A DNA stretch of 64,000 nucleotides from Symsagittifera roscoffensis (GCF_963678635.1 NC_087063.1:77147617-77211616); one strand, 5' to 3'. Shown: positions 1 through 11,129, counted from the stretch's first letter. Notes: generated by a model not told the origin, from the sequence alone. Made by a program: numbers and translations.

Positions 1-592
1 AATCAGTTCCGCTTTCGTACACAGTAAATGCAATTTTTCGAACAAAATATTGTTTTCGTGTGCATAATATTACCGATATTCTCCCGTTTCGACATTACGG
101 AGAACAAATCCATGAGCAATATTGATTTTTGCAGCGGAATCCAGCTTGTTGAAGACTTCTTCAAGCTTCTCGTTGATAATCTTGGTATCTAACTTTGACA
201 TTTGAAAGTTAAATACCTTATATTTCCCATTCTCCATCTCAGTGTCCACAAGTAAATGCTGACAAGCACTAAACTCCTCTTTGAGTTGCTATCGTATCAT
301 TTGGATTCCGTTGTTTCACTCCATGTTCTTTTCTCCGATGTTGCTGGAGAGAGTAGTAACTCGAAAACTCCTGCTCGCAAGGCGAACAAACCATTGATTG
401 CTTGGAAATTGATGGAGCATGCTTTTTGGCCACGTGATAATTCATTTCATGTATTGTAAGTGAAATACCTACATTCGGAACAAAAAATAACTCCTTCCAC
501 GCAATTTTTCTTTGTCGAGCTGCATTTTGACGAACATACATGTTTCCACAATCCCCACACTACACTTTCTCGTTTCTATTCAGCGACGGCAT
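1..592 (-). pseudogene. pPolB amino-terminal part with zinc fingers (left lineage A copy)
   Basis: This is the 5' end of a protein-primed family B DNA polymerase gene cut off by the window edge. It aligns along its length with 47400-48024 of the complete element. The start codon corresponds to position 592, just inside the same MPSLNRN-type beginning. A later C2H2 finger is visible (ending in YHVAKKH), as is the CSPC...H finger after it. Earlier finger cysteines are lost or out of frame. Compared with the other copy, about 38 bases are missing near 290, which shifts the frame. One nonsense codon lies near the left edge, where the right copy has a sense codon. The protein would act in element replication. 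It is certainly a dead copy. The rest of the polymerase would lie to the left of the window. Confidence 0.8.
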
Positions 593-953
593 CTAAAAAT
601 GGGAGAATTTTTAGATATTAATATAAAGCAGTTAGTACTTGTTACATATCAAATTGGGGAATTTAAAAAATCCCTAAAAAACAATGGATTAATATTAGTT
701 AATTTGAATTGTTGAAAAAATTTGAAAATAGTTTCAAGTAGTTATACATAGTTTTGACTGATTGCTTTTGCGGTAAAAGAAAAAGTCGGAATGAAATGAG
801 TTTCATTTACTTTTTCTTAGAGAAAATCAACCAATCAGAATTGAATATTCTTTTAGTAACACTGTTTGTTGGAAATCAACCAATTAGAATCCAGCATAAT
901 CTAAAAGTGAACTGTTTATTATTTTCAAAAAACTTTAATCATTGTTTGAAAAT

Positions 954-1505
954 TGTCTATCAAAAAGACAAGAAAAAGGAAAAAATTCCAGTTGATTTTC
1001 TTATTGATGAAATAGATGTTGACTCTTACTCTTTTTATAATTTTTTGGACGTCTTCATTGTACAAAATGGAGTTATCAGACTAAGTAAAAGTCTCTTCAG
1101 AGAAACTTACTCAATCAAAGAGTTTACTTTTGATCTTCAATTGGCGTATCAAAATTTTAAATTTATGGCTGAATTACACCTCACAAGGAAAGAACTTTTG
1201 TTTATTCTCGACAATTTGAAATTAATCAGAAAGTCGTACGGTATTTTATCAAAAACTCTTTTCATCCCCTACCCAATGCCCAAATTTGTACAAACTCTCC
1301 AACAAATTTCTTCATTGCTTCATTTCTTTAAGGATTTTCAAAGTTCAAAAACCTGCTTGATTCGGTTTGGAATCAGATTTCCAGAAGTTTGCTTTGAAAA
1401 TTCGTCAACTTTGAGTTATCCTCTCAAATTTACGTAGAAATTAAAGAACTTGACTATCTACTCAAAAATCAGCAGTTTCTCATTGATTCCATACAAAAAA
1501 TTTAA
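954..1505 (+). pseudogene. two-repeat putative ssDNA-binding (PC4-like) protein, left copy
   Basis: Homologue of 48356-48942, divergent from pPolB across a shared promoter. The reading frame is open through most of its length, but the start codon seen in the other copy is changed (ATG to TTG). A one-base loss near 1397 shifts the last third out of frame; homology continues to about 1505. The product has two similar halves, each a run of alternating hydrophobic beta-strand-like segments followed by a helix-like segment (LTRKELLFILDNL in the first; IYVEIKELDYLLKN in the second). That is the layout of PC4/whirly single-strand-binding domains. The resemblance is by eye only. Function in element DNA replication or transcription is inferred, not shown. 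Confidence 0.5.
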
Positions 1506-1530
1506 ATAACTTGATGAAAAAATTTACAGA

Positions 1531-1677
1531 GATGTCACTTTATTAATTTTCTTTCTTTTGTTACTTATATCAGCAATTTTTTTTATTCTTACTGCAAATA
1601 ACTTTTGGTCATTTAGTTTTGCACTTGATTTTGTGTATTTTTTACTTATTTCGAAGATTCAAGTCCTTAAAAGGTAA
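1531..1677 (+). pseudogene. small hydrophobic membrane protein, left copy
   Basis: Encodes a peptide of about 48 residues dominated by one strongly hydrophobic stretch (LLIFFLLLLISAIFFI), surely a transmembrane helix. It is followed by a second hydrophobic patch and a short basic tail. The homologue at 48961 starts at an ATG at the same point; here the frame lacks that ATG. It lies directly after the two-repeat gene and before the CCAAT array. Function unknown; size and form resemble viral small membrane proteins, but no family is recognised. Confidence 0.4.
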
Positions 1678-1687
1678 AAATTTCACT

Positions 1688-1822
1688 GATTGGATACGAC
1701 AACTAGAACAAAAATGAACATTTTTGTGATTGGAAACGACAATACTCAAAATGGAGCTTTGTTTCCGATTGGACGCGACTTTTATCCAAGAATCCCATAA
1801 AAGGAATTTGAAAACTGATTGG
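1688..1822. promoter_or_regulatory. array of four GATTGG (inverted CCAAT) boxes followed by CGAC
   Basis: Four copies of GATTGGA-N-R-CGAC occur at 1688, 1728, 1767 and 1817, spaced 40, 39 and 50 bases apart, with almost unrelated sequence between them. The core TGATTGG is the complement of CCAATCA, the NF-Y binding core. The array sits 230-360 bases before the next gene (2052) and is conserved, partly decayed, at 49114-49260 in the other copy. A promoter role for the downstream gene is inferred from position and conservation. Confidence 0.5.
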
Positions 1823-2051
1823 ACACGACTACAATCCAAATAAGGAAAATCAATTCAGAGTGGTCAAACCCACACATTCGAGTTGAAGGTACCCCTATTT
1901 CCTGAATAAAAATCATTTTATTTTTAACTTAACTACCGTCACTTAACTCCTCTCTCAGCTCTAAATACCCTAATTTCAACTTATCTTCCGTCAGCTTCCC
2001 CTCTCTCAGCTCTTTTTTGTTTTTATGCTTTAACTCAGTTTATTGCTCAAA

Positions 2052-2542
2052 ATGATCTTATCAGTGCAAAACAGCAACCTCATGTACTCTGTAGAGTTTT
2101 CGCCTGATCTAGACAAATCCAAGTGCGATAAACAGTGTCTGGAGCTTTTCTGGCACGATTGGACATCCTAAACCAAGTCTGGCCCATGGTGGAAGTGATG
2201 CGAAGGGATTTCACCGAGCATCATATGACACAGGTACCCATCACAGAAAACCAACTTGGAACAATGCAAATGACGGAGGAAGTGTCTGAACATGTGGGAA
2301 TGAACTACCCCAAAATTTCTGACTCAAGAATTGTGGCTCAACCAGTCGACAACTTCTTCTTTTCTTGGGAGGAAGCAGGATCAGCCGAAAACCCCATCAC
2401 AATAGATGAAGATTAGGGTTTTTCCGAAACAATGATGCTTCAAAACACTCCTCCACAACCAACAGCAATGGAACCTCGTCCAGCTTTGCGTTCTGTAGAG
2501 AACCTCCAGAACTCTTTTGCTGCTCGACAGCTTTTTGATTAA
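2052..2542 (+). pseudogene. unknown acidic Polinton protein, left copy
   Basis: Counterpart of the intact gene at 49478-49981. The start lies after a T-rich leader with repeated TCTCAGCTCT words. A frameshift near 2130 and a premature TAG at 2414-2416 break it, but homology runs to the shared end ARQLFD followed by TAA at 2540-2542. Recognisable parts are a short beta-rich amino end, a charged helical part (VEVMRRDF) and an acidic stretch ending in ITIDED. No known domain is recognised. It stands just before the hairpin repeat array in both copies. Confidence 0.5.
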
Positions 2543-2815
2543 ATGTTTTCGTAAATAATTGTTGTTTCGTATTAACTTTGTTCTCTGTAATTAATTAATT
2601 TTTTCAATTTCATTTTAATTATGAGAATAGATGAGAGAAGCAGTGTAAATCATTGAAAAGCAATTAGATCTTAATTTAGAGCTCCAAACTCGCATATATG
2701 TAAATAAACTCGAATAATTTTTGCGCAAATATTCGGAAAAACACTAGAAAAACTGTGCACAAGAAAAAGTTACCTGATGATTCTTGCATCTTGTATACAC
2801 TTTCAGCACATTGTA

Positions 2816-4990
2816 GAAAAAATTGAAACACTTTTCGCATTTTATCAAAAAAAGTAAGACACTTTTTGTATTTTGTCGAAAAAAAGGAAACACTTTTCGC
2901 ATCTTGTTAAAAAAAGTGACAAAGTTTTCGCATTGTTTCGAAAAAAGTGAAACACTTTTCGCATTTTGCCAAAAAATTGAAACACTTTTCGCATTTGCAG
3001 AAAAAAAGAAACACTTTTCGCATCTTGTTGAAAAAAATGGAACACTTTTCGCGTCTTGTCAAAAAAATTGAAACACTTTTCGCTTTTTGTCGAAAAAGTT
3101 GAAACACTTTTCGCATTTTATCGAAAAAAGTAAATCCTTTTTCGCATCTTGTTAAAAAAGTGAAACAATTTTCGCATTTTGTCGAAAAAAGTGAAACACT
3201 TTTCGCATCTTGTTAAAAAAAGTGAAACAGTTTTCGCATTTTTTCGAAAAAAGTGAAACACTTTTCGCATTTTGCCAAAAAATTGAAACACTTTTCGCAT
3301 TTGCAGGAAAAGTTGAAACACTTTTCGCATTTTATCGAAAAAAGTAAATCCTTTTTCATATCTTGTTAAAAAAGTAAAACAATTTTTGCATTTTGTCGAA
3401 AAAAGGTGAAACATTTTTCGCATCTTGTTAAAAAAAGTGAAACAGTTTTCGCATTTTTCCGAAAAAAGTGAAACTTTTTTCGCATTTTGCCAAAAAATTG
3501 AAACACTTTTCGCATTTGCAGGAAAAAAAGAAACACTTTTCGCTTCTTGTTGAAAAAAGTGGAACACTTTTCGCGTCTTGTCAAAAAAATTGAAACACTT
3601 TTCGCATTTTATCGAAAAAAGTAAATCCTTTTTCGCATCTTGTTAAAAAAAAGTGAAACACTTTTCGCATTTTATCGAAAAAAGTAAAACACTTTTCGCA
3701 TTTTGTCAAAAAAATGGAAACACTTTTCGCATTTGCAGGGAAAGTTGAAACACTTTTCGCATTTTATCGAAAAAAGTAAAATCTTTTTCGCATCTTGTTA
3801 AAAAAGTAAAACACTTTTCGCATTTTGTCGAAAACAGTGAAACACTTTTCGCATTTTGCCAAAAAATTGAAACACTTTTCGCATTTGCAGGAAAAAAAGA
3901 AACACTTTTCGCATCTTGTTGAAAAAAGTTGGAACGTTTTTCGCGTCTTGTCAAAAAAATTGAAACACTTTTCGCTTTTTGTCGAAAAAGTTGAAACACT
4001 TTTCGCATTTTATCGAAAAAATTAAATCCTTTTTTGCATCTTGTTAAAAAAAAATGAAACACGTTTCGCATTTTATCGAAAAAGTAAAACACTTTTCGCA
4101 TTTTGTCTAAAAAAAACGAAACATTTTTCGCGCCTTGTCAAAAAAATTGAAACACTTTTCGCATCTTGTTAAAAAAAATGAAACACTTTTCGCATTTTGT
4201 CGAAAAATGTGAAACTCTTTTCGCATTTTGCCGAAAAAATTGGAACACTTTTCGCATTTGTAGGAAAAAAAGAAAAACTTTTCGCATCCTTTTTAAAAAA
4301 GTGAAACACTTTTCGCGTCTTGTCAAAAAAATTGAAACACTTTTCGCTTTTTGTCGAAAAATTGAAAAACTTTTCGCATTTGTAGGAAAAAAAATGAAAC
4401 AATTTTTGCATCTTGTTAAAAAAAAGTGAAACACTTTTTGCGTCTTGTCAAAAAAAAATTGAAACACTTTTCGCATTTTGTCGAAGAAATTGATACCTTT
4501 TTTGCATTTTGACAATTTTGGCCACGCTTGAAAAAATTGAAAATCATTTCCCATCTGGCTGAAAAAATCGAAACACGTTTTCTATTCTGTTGAAAAAAGT
4601 GAAACAATATTTGCAATTTGTCGAACAAAATTTAACACTTTTCGCGTCTTGTCAAAAAAATTGAAACACTTTTCGCTTTTTGTCGAAAAATTGAAAAACT
4701 TTTCGCATTTGTAGGAAAAAAAATGAAACGATTTTCGCATCTTGTTAAAAAAAGTGAAACACTTTTTGCGTCTTGTCAAAAAAAAATTGAAACACTTTTC
4801 GCATTTTGTCGAAGAAATTGATACCTTTTTTGCATTTTGTCAAAAAAATTGAAACAATTTTGGCCACGCTTGAAAAAATTGAAAATTATTTCCCATCTGG
4901 CTGAAAAAATCGAAACACGTTTTCTATTCTGTTGAAAAAAGTGAAACAATATTTGTAATTTGTCGAACAAAATTTAACAATTTTCGCGAT
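2816..4990. repeat. long tandem array of about 30-bp hairpin-forming repeats
   Basis: More than 60 degenerate units of about 30 bases. The typical unit reads CACTTTTCG, then an 8-10 base middle (cattttgt, catcttgt or catttgca), then CGAAAAAAGTG or a close variant. The two flanks are complementary, so many units are themselves imperfect inverted repeats. Several middle variants are interspersed in recurring order, and longer blocks repeat: the stretch from about 4314 recurs from about 4644, a higher-order period near 330 bases. Because units are near 30 bases, long open frames appear on both strands (FFDKMRKVF-type peptides on the minus strand). These have no start context or conservation and are treated as a by-product. 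The same array occupies the same place in the complete element (50230-50640). Confidence 0.85.
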
Positions 4991-5271
4991 TTGTAGAAAA
5001 AATTAAAACACTTTTAGCATTTTGCCGAAATAAATCATTACAATTTTTCTTGCAGAGTTAATTACTAATCTTTATGAATTTTTTTTTCAAAATTTAATCC
5101 CTCAGAAAACTGATTTTTGCATGCCTGTTGATCAGAAACAATAGAAAACCAACGTATTAACATAGGGAGTAGCGGTGAAAGTCATCAATATAGAAGTTTT
5201 CTAAACAATGAGTCAACATGCTTTTTACAATGAAATTTTGCGTTTTTTGCCTTATCATTTAAGAAATAAAG

Positions 5272-5577
5272 TTGACAGAAAACCAACTTGGAACAAGGCA
5301 AATGTTGGAGGGAGTGTCTGAACATGTGGGAATGAACTACCCCGAAATTCCTGACTCAAGAATTGTGGCTCAACCAGCCGACAACTTCTTCTTTTCTTGG
5401 GAGGGAGCAGGATCAGCCGAAAACCCCATCACAATAGATGAAGATGAAGGTTTTTCCGAAATAATGACGCTTCAAAACACTCCTCCACAACAACCAACAG
5501 CAATGGAATCTCGTCCAGCTTTGCATTCTGTAGAGAACCTCCAGAACTCTTTTGCTGCTCGACAGCTTTTTGATTAA
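5272..5577 (+). pseudogene. duplicated 3' half of the unknown acidic protein gene
   Basis: Repeats the 3' part of the gene at 2052-2542 (from about 2246) with few changes, and lacks its 5' half. The frame is open to the common ARQLFD end. This copy reads through the position where the first copy has the premature TAG, so that stop arose after the duplication or was confined to one copy. It marks the start of a second, shorter block of gene end plus repeat array. It is unlikely to be a functional gene because promoter and amino end are missing. Confidence 0.6.
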
Positions 5578-5839
5578 ATGTTTTCGTAAAAAATTGTTGT
5601 TTCGTATTAACTTTGTTCTTTGTAATTAATTAATTTCTTCAATTTCATTTTAATTATGAGAATAGATGAGAGAATCAGGGTAAATCTTTGAAAAGCAATT
5701 AGAACTTAATTTAAAGCTCCGAACTCGCATATATGTTGTTAATTTTGAATAATTTTTGCACACATATTCGGAAAAACACTAGAAAAATTGTGCACAAGAA
5801 AAAGTTACCTGATGATTCTTGCATCTTGTATACACTTTC

Positions 5840-6760
5840 AGCACTTTGTAGAAAAAATTGAAACACTTTTCGAATTTTATCGAAAAAATTAAAACACTTT
5901 TTGCATTTTGTCGAAAAAAAGTGAAACACTTTTCACATTTCTAGGAAAAAAGTGAAACACTTTTCGCATTTGTAGGATAAAGTGAAACACTTTTTGCATC
6001 TTGTTAAAAAAAGTTAAACAATTTTCGCATCTTGTCAAAAAAGTTTCGCATTTTCGCAAAGAAACAATTTTCGCATTTTAACGAAAAAAGTCAATCCTTT
6101 TTCGCATTTTGTCGAAAAAAGTGAAACAGTTTTTGCATTTTAAGGGAAAAATGAAACACTTTTCGCATCTTGTTAAAAAAAATGAAACACTTTTCGCATT
6201 TTGTCGAAAAAAGTGAAACTCTTTTCGCATTTTGCCGAAAAAATTGGAACACTTTTCGCATTTGTAGGAAAAAAAAGAAAAACTTTTCGCATCCTTTTTA
6301 AAAAAGTGAAACACTTTTCGCGTCTTGTCAAAAAAATTGAAACACTTTTCGCTTTTTGTCGAAAAATTGAAAAACTTTTGGCATTTGTAGGAAAAAAATG
6401 AAACAATTTTCGAATCTTGTTAAAAAAAGTGAAACACTTTTTGCGTCTTGTCAAAAAAAATTGAAACACTTTTCGCATTTTGTCAAAGAAATTGTTACTT
6501 TTTTCGCATTTTGTCAAAAAAAATTGAAACAATTTTGCCAAAATTGAAACAATTTCGACTCTTTCAGCCAGATGGGGAAAATCTTTCAATTTTTTCAAGC
6601 GTGGCCAGTGGCCACGCTTGAAAAAATTGAAAGATTTTCCCCATCTGGCTGAAAGAGTCGAAACACGTTTCGTATTCTGTCGAAAAAAGTTGAAACAATA
6701 TTTGCAATTTGTCGAACAAAATTTAACAATTTTTGCGATTTGTAGAAAAAATTAAAACAT
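5840..6760. repeat. second hairpin-repeat array
   Basis: Same repeat family as 2816-4990, about 30 units, with the same middle variants. Its last part contains the inverted duplication described at 6553-6663. The long minus-strand open frames here are a by-product of the 30-base period. Confidence 0.8.
6553..6663. repeat. perfect 111-bp palindrome
   Basis: Arms 6553-6607 and 6609-6663 are exact reverse complements around a single central base at 6608 (GTGGCCA-g-TGGCCAC at the centre). The arm is a copy of a non-palindromic array segment seen singly at about 4518-4575 and 4858-4915 (ggccacgcttgaaaaaattg). The palindrome therefore arose by inverted duplication of that piece inside the array. 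Confidence 0.9.
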
Positions 6761-7020
6761 TTTTAGCATCTTGCCAAATAAATCATTACAATTTTTCTTG
6801 CAGAATTAATAACTAATCTTTAAGAATTTTTTTTTCAAAATTTAATCCCTCAGAAAAGTGATTTTTGCATGTCTGTTGATCAGAATCAATAGAAAACCGT
6901 GGTATTAACATAGGGAGTAGCGATGAAAGTCATCAATATAGAAGTTTTCTAAGCAATGAGTCAACATGCTTTTTACAATGAAATTTTGCATTTTTTACCT
7001 TATCATTTAAGAAATAAAGT

Positions 7021-7888
7021 TAGAATTTTACAAAATTTGTGAGAAAAACAAGAAAAACCATGCATTTTATCACAAAAAATTCCTAGATTTTTTTGCATTT
7101 TGCAAAACTCTTGAGAAAATTTTTGGTACACGTAAAAAATTTATTTACATATATCTGTTAAGAACTGTTCAAGCTGGAAAAAAATTAATTTTGACAAGAT
7201 TCTTGTAACAAATATTAAATTATCATAAGAAAATTTATTGGAAAAAGACACTCAGAGGGTCTGACATGATTCCTCTACAGAGCTACGAAGGCTTCTTTTG
7301 TCTTTTGAAATATTTAGGTGATAAAAAAGTAATTCAATCTGAGAAAACGTTGTCATTACACTTTAACTTTTATGGAACAGTAAAAAATGTGGAATATTTC
7401 CACCAGAGAAATTGACGTCATTATTCATTAAATTCTAGAATCTTCTAATTTTTAGAATCTACAGACTAAATCCTTGAGTTTTATAAGATGTAATTACACA
7501 TTAACGTCTAGATTTTTCTCAATCTTCTATATCCAAGAAATAACTACTAAAGTTCAACCAATCAGAATTCCAGAAATAACTCTGAGGTGATGAAGTTGAT
7601 GAAAAAATTTTGTTGATTTTAATTAATTTGCTATTTTTTCTTAAATCTAAATAAAGATACGCAACCAAGATTGTAAAAAATAGGAACATTTTCCAATGAA
7701 ATTCATGCCTTTTTAAAAACATGATTCAACAAAAATTCAACAAAATCGTTCATAAACAATTAAAGTCAACCAAATAATGCAATTTTTTTGAAGGAACTCA
7801 GTTTTTTTGGAGAATTTCAGCAAAATCTACAGCTGAAAAAAATATATATATATTTCATTTCATTTGAAAATCTCAAAATTTTACCAAC
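7021..7888. other. stretch without a recognised gene; promoter-like elements near the end
   Basis: No convincing coding sequence. An AACCAATCAGAA box lies near 7557 and a TATATATATA run at about 7841-7852, some 40 bases before the ATG at 7889, which fits a promoter for that gene. Confidence 0.4.
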
Positions 7889-8465
7889 ATGAGAAGAATT
7901 TTTACAAGAAATGGAAATCTATCTCAAACTTTGAAACCAATCATAATAGAGGGGGCGAGTTACTGCATCCAGTTTGAAATTGGTAACGAAACTGTCAAGA
8001 TTTTCAAATTTAAAAAAATCACCCTGGCTAGTGAGCAAATCATCATAGATCTTCCAGAATGGAGAGAACTCGAGATTAAAAAAAATAGAAAATTTAGAAA
8101 AAAATTGGCAAAGTCTAAGTCATCTTCGAGAAAAAAGTATGGGTTTTCATATGCTTCAAATTTAAACAAAATTGACGAAGTTGTGGATCTGGGATACGGA
8201 AATTGTTTTCATTTGCTTACAGGTGAACATTTATACAAATGACAATATTTGAAAAAATGGTTGAAATTGACATCTTCTACAGAGATCCGAAGAAGTGTTT
8301 CAGTCCCTTAAGATATTCTCTACATGATTGGCAAAAAATTGAAACAATTCGTGATAGAAGGTACAAGAAAAAAAATCGAAGGTTCAGCAGGATAACTTAG
8401 CTCTGTTTAGAAGAAAACATGGTGTGGCACATGAAGAAGAAAGTGACAAGGAACTCGAAAAATAA
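7889..8465 (+). pseudogene. putative tandem PC4-like ssDNA-binding protein with acidic tail
   Basis: The first 117 codons are open from an ATG about 40 bases behind a TATA run. The first unit has hydrophobic alternating strands (YCIQFEIG...VKIFKFKKI) ending in IDLPEWRELE. After a frame change near 8242 a second unit follows: VEIDIFYRDP, then YSLHDWQKIE. Strand-strand-loop, then Leu-x-x-Trp-x-x-Ile/Leu helix start, is the pattern of PC4-type domains, where a helix beginning with a Trp or Phe packs on the sheet. A basic patch follows each unit, and the end (about 8436-8465, EEESDKELEK) is an acidic tail as in many ssDNA-binding proteins. No counterpart exists in the complete element at 43061-59505. 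The family assignment is by eye. Confidence 0.45.
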
Positions 8466-8629
8466 CTCAATTTTTGTTTTTCTACAAACTTTTTCAAGTT
8501 TCCCATTCAATTGTAAATTGGTTTTTTTTCCATTTGAATTAAGTGTTCCTGAACCGAAGCTTAGTTTTTAAAGATTAATCAGTGTAAATTTTTAAGAGCA
8601 CATTTGAAGACAATTGAATATCACAAAGC

Positions 8630-9190
8630 TTACATAATCACTATGCACAGAACCATGACAACCAATAAAGCAGTCAATAATCTTGAAAAATCAGATTCAT
8701 TTTTTGAGTTTTGAATTTTTTGAATTCTATCCAGAAACGCTGAACCAAGAATTTGTGTGGAAGCCATTTTCTGGTTGGAAACTAAATAATTTCTCTTGAA
8801 TTTTTCCGAATTAGCCGTTTCTTTGCAATACTAGGCATCTTTTTGGCTCCTTCCCGTCGTAAGTTATGTTGAACTGCTCGACTAAGTTGACTGAACATTT
8901 TTCCGCTTGACGTAACAATACTTGAATAGAATCTGTGTTTGAACAAAGTGAAAGACAGTCAATTTCTTGATATATGTATACATTTTTATCTAATCTCTGA
9001 AAAACTTGGCAGAGATATTCCTATTAAAATCAAATGGAACTAACAACTCTCCAAAGAACATAAAGAATTGTGGGTAGAGACAACATAATCATGTGTTTTC
9101 GTAAGAGCTACTGGAAACGGAAACAAGTAGCGTTTTTTTTCCAAAATCTGAATAAAAGCTGGGAAGAGCTTGACACCTAGCAGCAGCCAT
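8630..9190 (-). pseudogene. unknown basic protein with carboxy-terminal membrane segment, left copy
   Basis: Matches 50757-51356. The first part (from the ATG at 9190) and the later part are out of frame with each other, so an intron or frameshifts lie between. The conserved core is FSQLSRAVQHNL followed by a Lys/Arg-rich run (MPSIAKKRLIRKN), then GSAFLDRIQKIQ. In this copy the end reads as a hydrophobic helix (LLTALLVVMVLCIVIM) before the stop at 8630, suggesting a tail-anchored membrane protein. In the other copy a frame change hides that helix. Read opposite to its neighbour at 9406. No known family. Confidence 0.4.
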
Positions 9191-9405
9191 CTGGAACAAT
9201 GATTTTGCTGAGAATCGTGATTTTATATGGTATAAGTAACGCCTACGAGATTTCGGCATATGGAAATTTCATACAAAATATTCCATATTTGGTATTACTT
9301 CCATATATGGAAATCATGATGAGTCATACATTTTACTTCCATTTTCATTTAATCTCAAAATCATTTTTCTCATTTCTCCTCATCTGATAAGTCTGTTCTT
9401 CAAAA

Positions 9406-9933
9406 ATGTACTGAAAAAAAGTCCCAAGTCCCAATTGTATTGAATTCTCAAAAAATCAAACAAGAATTGGGAGATTTGTTTGGTTCCAAAAATCCTACAA
9501 ACGGAAATTTTATTTTGAACCATGCTTTCAACTATTAAAAATTAACGATTTAGGACAATTTGAGAAGTCGCAACTAGAATATCTTAGTGAAAAAGAAGGC
9601 GAAACATTATCGGCAATCCGGAAAACTATTACTCACGATGCTGAAAACCTCGGACTCGTACCTATATATGAAGCCAAATCTGGCAAAGAATCCACAATGG
9701 ATCAGGAGCTGGACATCTGTAATAGAGTATATGATTTAGCAACATACAACATGAGGAGGGTGTGTGTCACAATCAAGAAGTACAACGTTGACAAAGCTTC
9801 CTACATTCAGTTTGGACTCTTCACTGTAAAAGAGAATGAAGCAATGAACTAAGTTGCTTATGTCAACTATACTTTGAACGAATTCAAAGAACTGTCACAA
9901 ATTTTGGGAGACTTTATGTTTGTTGGTAATTGA
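9406..9933 (+). pseudogene. putative two-repeat ssDNA-binding protein, left copy
   Basis: Same gene as 51571-52093. It is recognisable throughout (IEFSKNQTRIGRFVWFQKSY, LSAIRKTITHDAENLGLVP, STMDQELDICN, then YVNYTLNEFKELSQILGDF). Stops occur at the second codon and inside the last third. Each half has a strand-rich segment followed by a helix, as in whirly/PC4/PUR folds. This copy keeps in frame the carboxy end that is out of frame in the right copy. Probable role in element DNA metabolism is inferred from fold-like pattern only. Confidence 0.5.
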
Positions 9934-10656
9934 AGGCCTCAATAATTGTTTGTGATGTTTTGTATGTTTGTTAATTGAAATATTGTTGTTTCAAAACCGT
10001 CTTTTGTCACTCAAGTGCACATTTAGAGCTGGGATATCTGAGGAAAAGTCAGACAGAACATAAAAAATTAATCAAAATTGACAAAAAAAAACACTATACA
10101 ATTATCAAAAGGTGTTCCAGTATTTGTTTAAGAAATGAAAAAAAAATTTATTGAATTACTGCTATTAATAACAGTTAAGTAAAAATTGTCTTATTTGAAC
10201 AAAATTACAAACAAAATGTATAGTTAGTTGTTACATTATCATTATTTTTCGAAGTTCTGAATTTCATTGGTTGTTTTCAATTGCTTTAATTTGAGGTCTT
10301 GATTGGCTACATGAAGTTGCTTAAAACTAATTTGTCTCAAAATAAGGGAAAAACATTTTATGTTGATTACAAAGTAAGTAAAAATGGTACAACAATTCGA
10401 GTTTTTTCAAGTTTCTTTGTTAATTTCAGTAAGAAATATGTTTCTATCAAAACCATTTTCAATGTCTTAAATGGACATTCATCAAATTTTAAGGTTTAAC
10501 TACTACAAAAAACTACAAAATTAGTGGACAAAAGACGTTGACTGATATTGTATTACTTTTAACTTGTACAGAAACACAGGAAGCTCAATAGTTCTGGTAA
10601 AAAGATGGAGAGGATATTTCAGAAAAAAAAATTACTGCCAAACTTATCAACAATGA
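9934..10656. other. AT-rich stretch without a recognised gene
   Basis: Short open frames only (for example 10299-10499, 66 codons). These have no similarity to any other part of the window that I could see. Confidence 0.4.
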
Positions 10657-10917
10657 TTTTATTTAGAAGAGTTAACTCAGATTGAGTGGTCAATCAGTAA
10701 GAAACAAAACAATGGAAGAGCCTATGAAACAAAAATTGAAGACACGGAACATCATTTTGATTACTGTTTTGAATTTGACACAAATGCAAAATCTAGGTTT
10801 GTCAGACTATCTTTTAATCGACTATCCAAATTTAAAAAATTTCCGGTACTTTACAATATATTAAAAAGGAAAATAAAAAAAATGTATTTTTTGATAATTT
10901 CTTTTTTCCCTGGTTAG
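10657..10917 (+). pseudogene. open fragment with a PC4-like pattern
   Basis: An 86-codon open stretch with no ATG near its start. It contains FDYCFEFDTNAKSRFVRLSF followed by LSKFKKFPVLYN, again strand, turn, strand, then helix. It may be the remains of the gene seen at 52230 in the complete element, since it lies at a similar distance after the previous gene, but the sequences are too far apart to be sure. Confidence 0.25.
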
Positions 10918-11129
10918 AAATAGAACAAATCGAAAAAATTCTGATCGAAATTTCAAAATTTGAGTTGAGCATCGAAAAAACGAAATAAACCAGAGAAGAA
11001 ATCTCAATTTTCTCACTTTGCTGTCTATTGTATATGTTACTTGTCTCAATTGATTGATTGGGAATTTTCATAAACATAGTTTGGTTCTGATCTACAAAGT
11101 ATGTTAAAATCTGTGAATGCTTCATTCTG

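Larger units (their letters stand above)
5272..7020 (+). repeat. second copy of a tandemly duplicated segment (gene 3' end + array + tail)
   Basis: The block 2246-5270 (gene end, about 2.2 kb of array, then an AT-rich tail containing aaataaatcattac and ggagtagcggtgaaag) is followed immediately by a similar block at 5272-7020 with a shorter array. The gene ends match at 2246/5272 and the tails at about 4976/6727. The size difference comes from array length. Unequal exchange within the element is the simplest explanation. Confidence 0.75.

Noticed and set aside
2823-4628. Long open frames of FFDKMRKVF-type peptides on the minus strand through the repeat arrays
   Set aside because: They follow from a repeat period near 30 bases, occur in several frames and both strands, have no stable start and vary in number. 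A coding role is not supported.
2816-4990. CRISPR array
   Set aside because: Units are degenerate and contiguous without unique spacers, no cas genes are present, and the sequence is eukaryotic.
10832-11125. 97-codon minus-strand frame as the pPolB-divergent two-repeat gene
   Set aside because: It lies in the expected place beside the CCAAT cluster, but its sequence shows no recognisable similarity to 954-1505 or 48356-48942.
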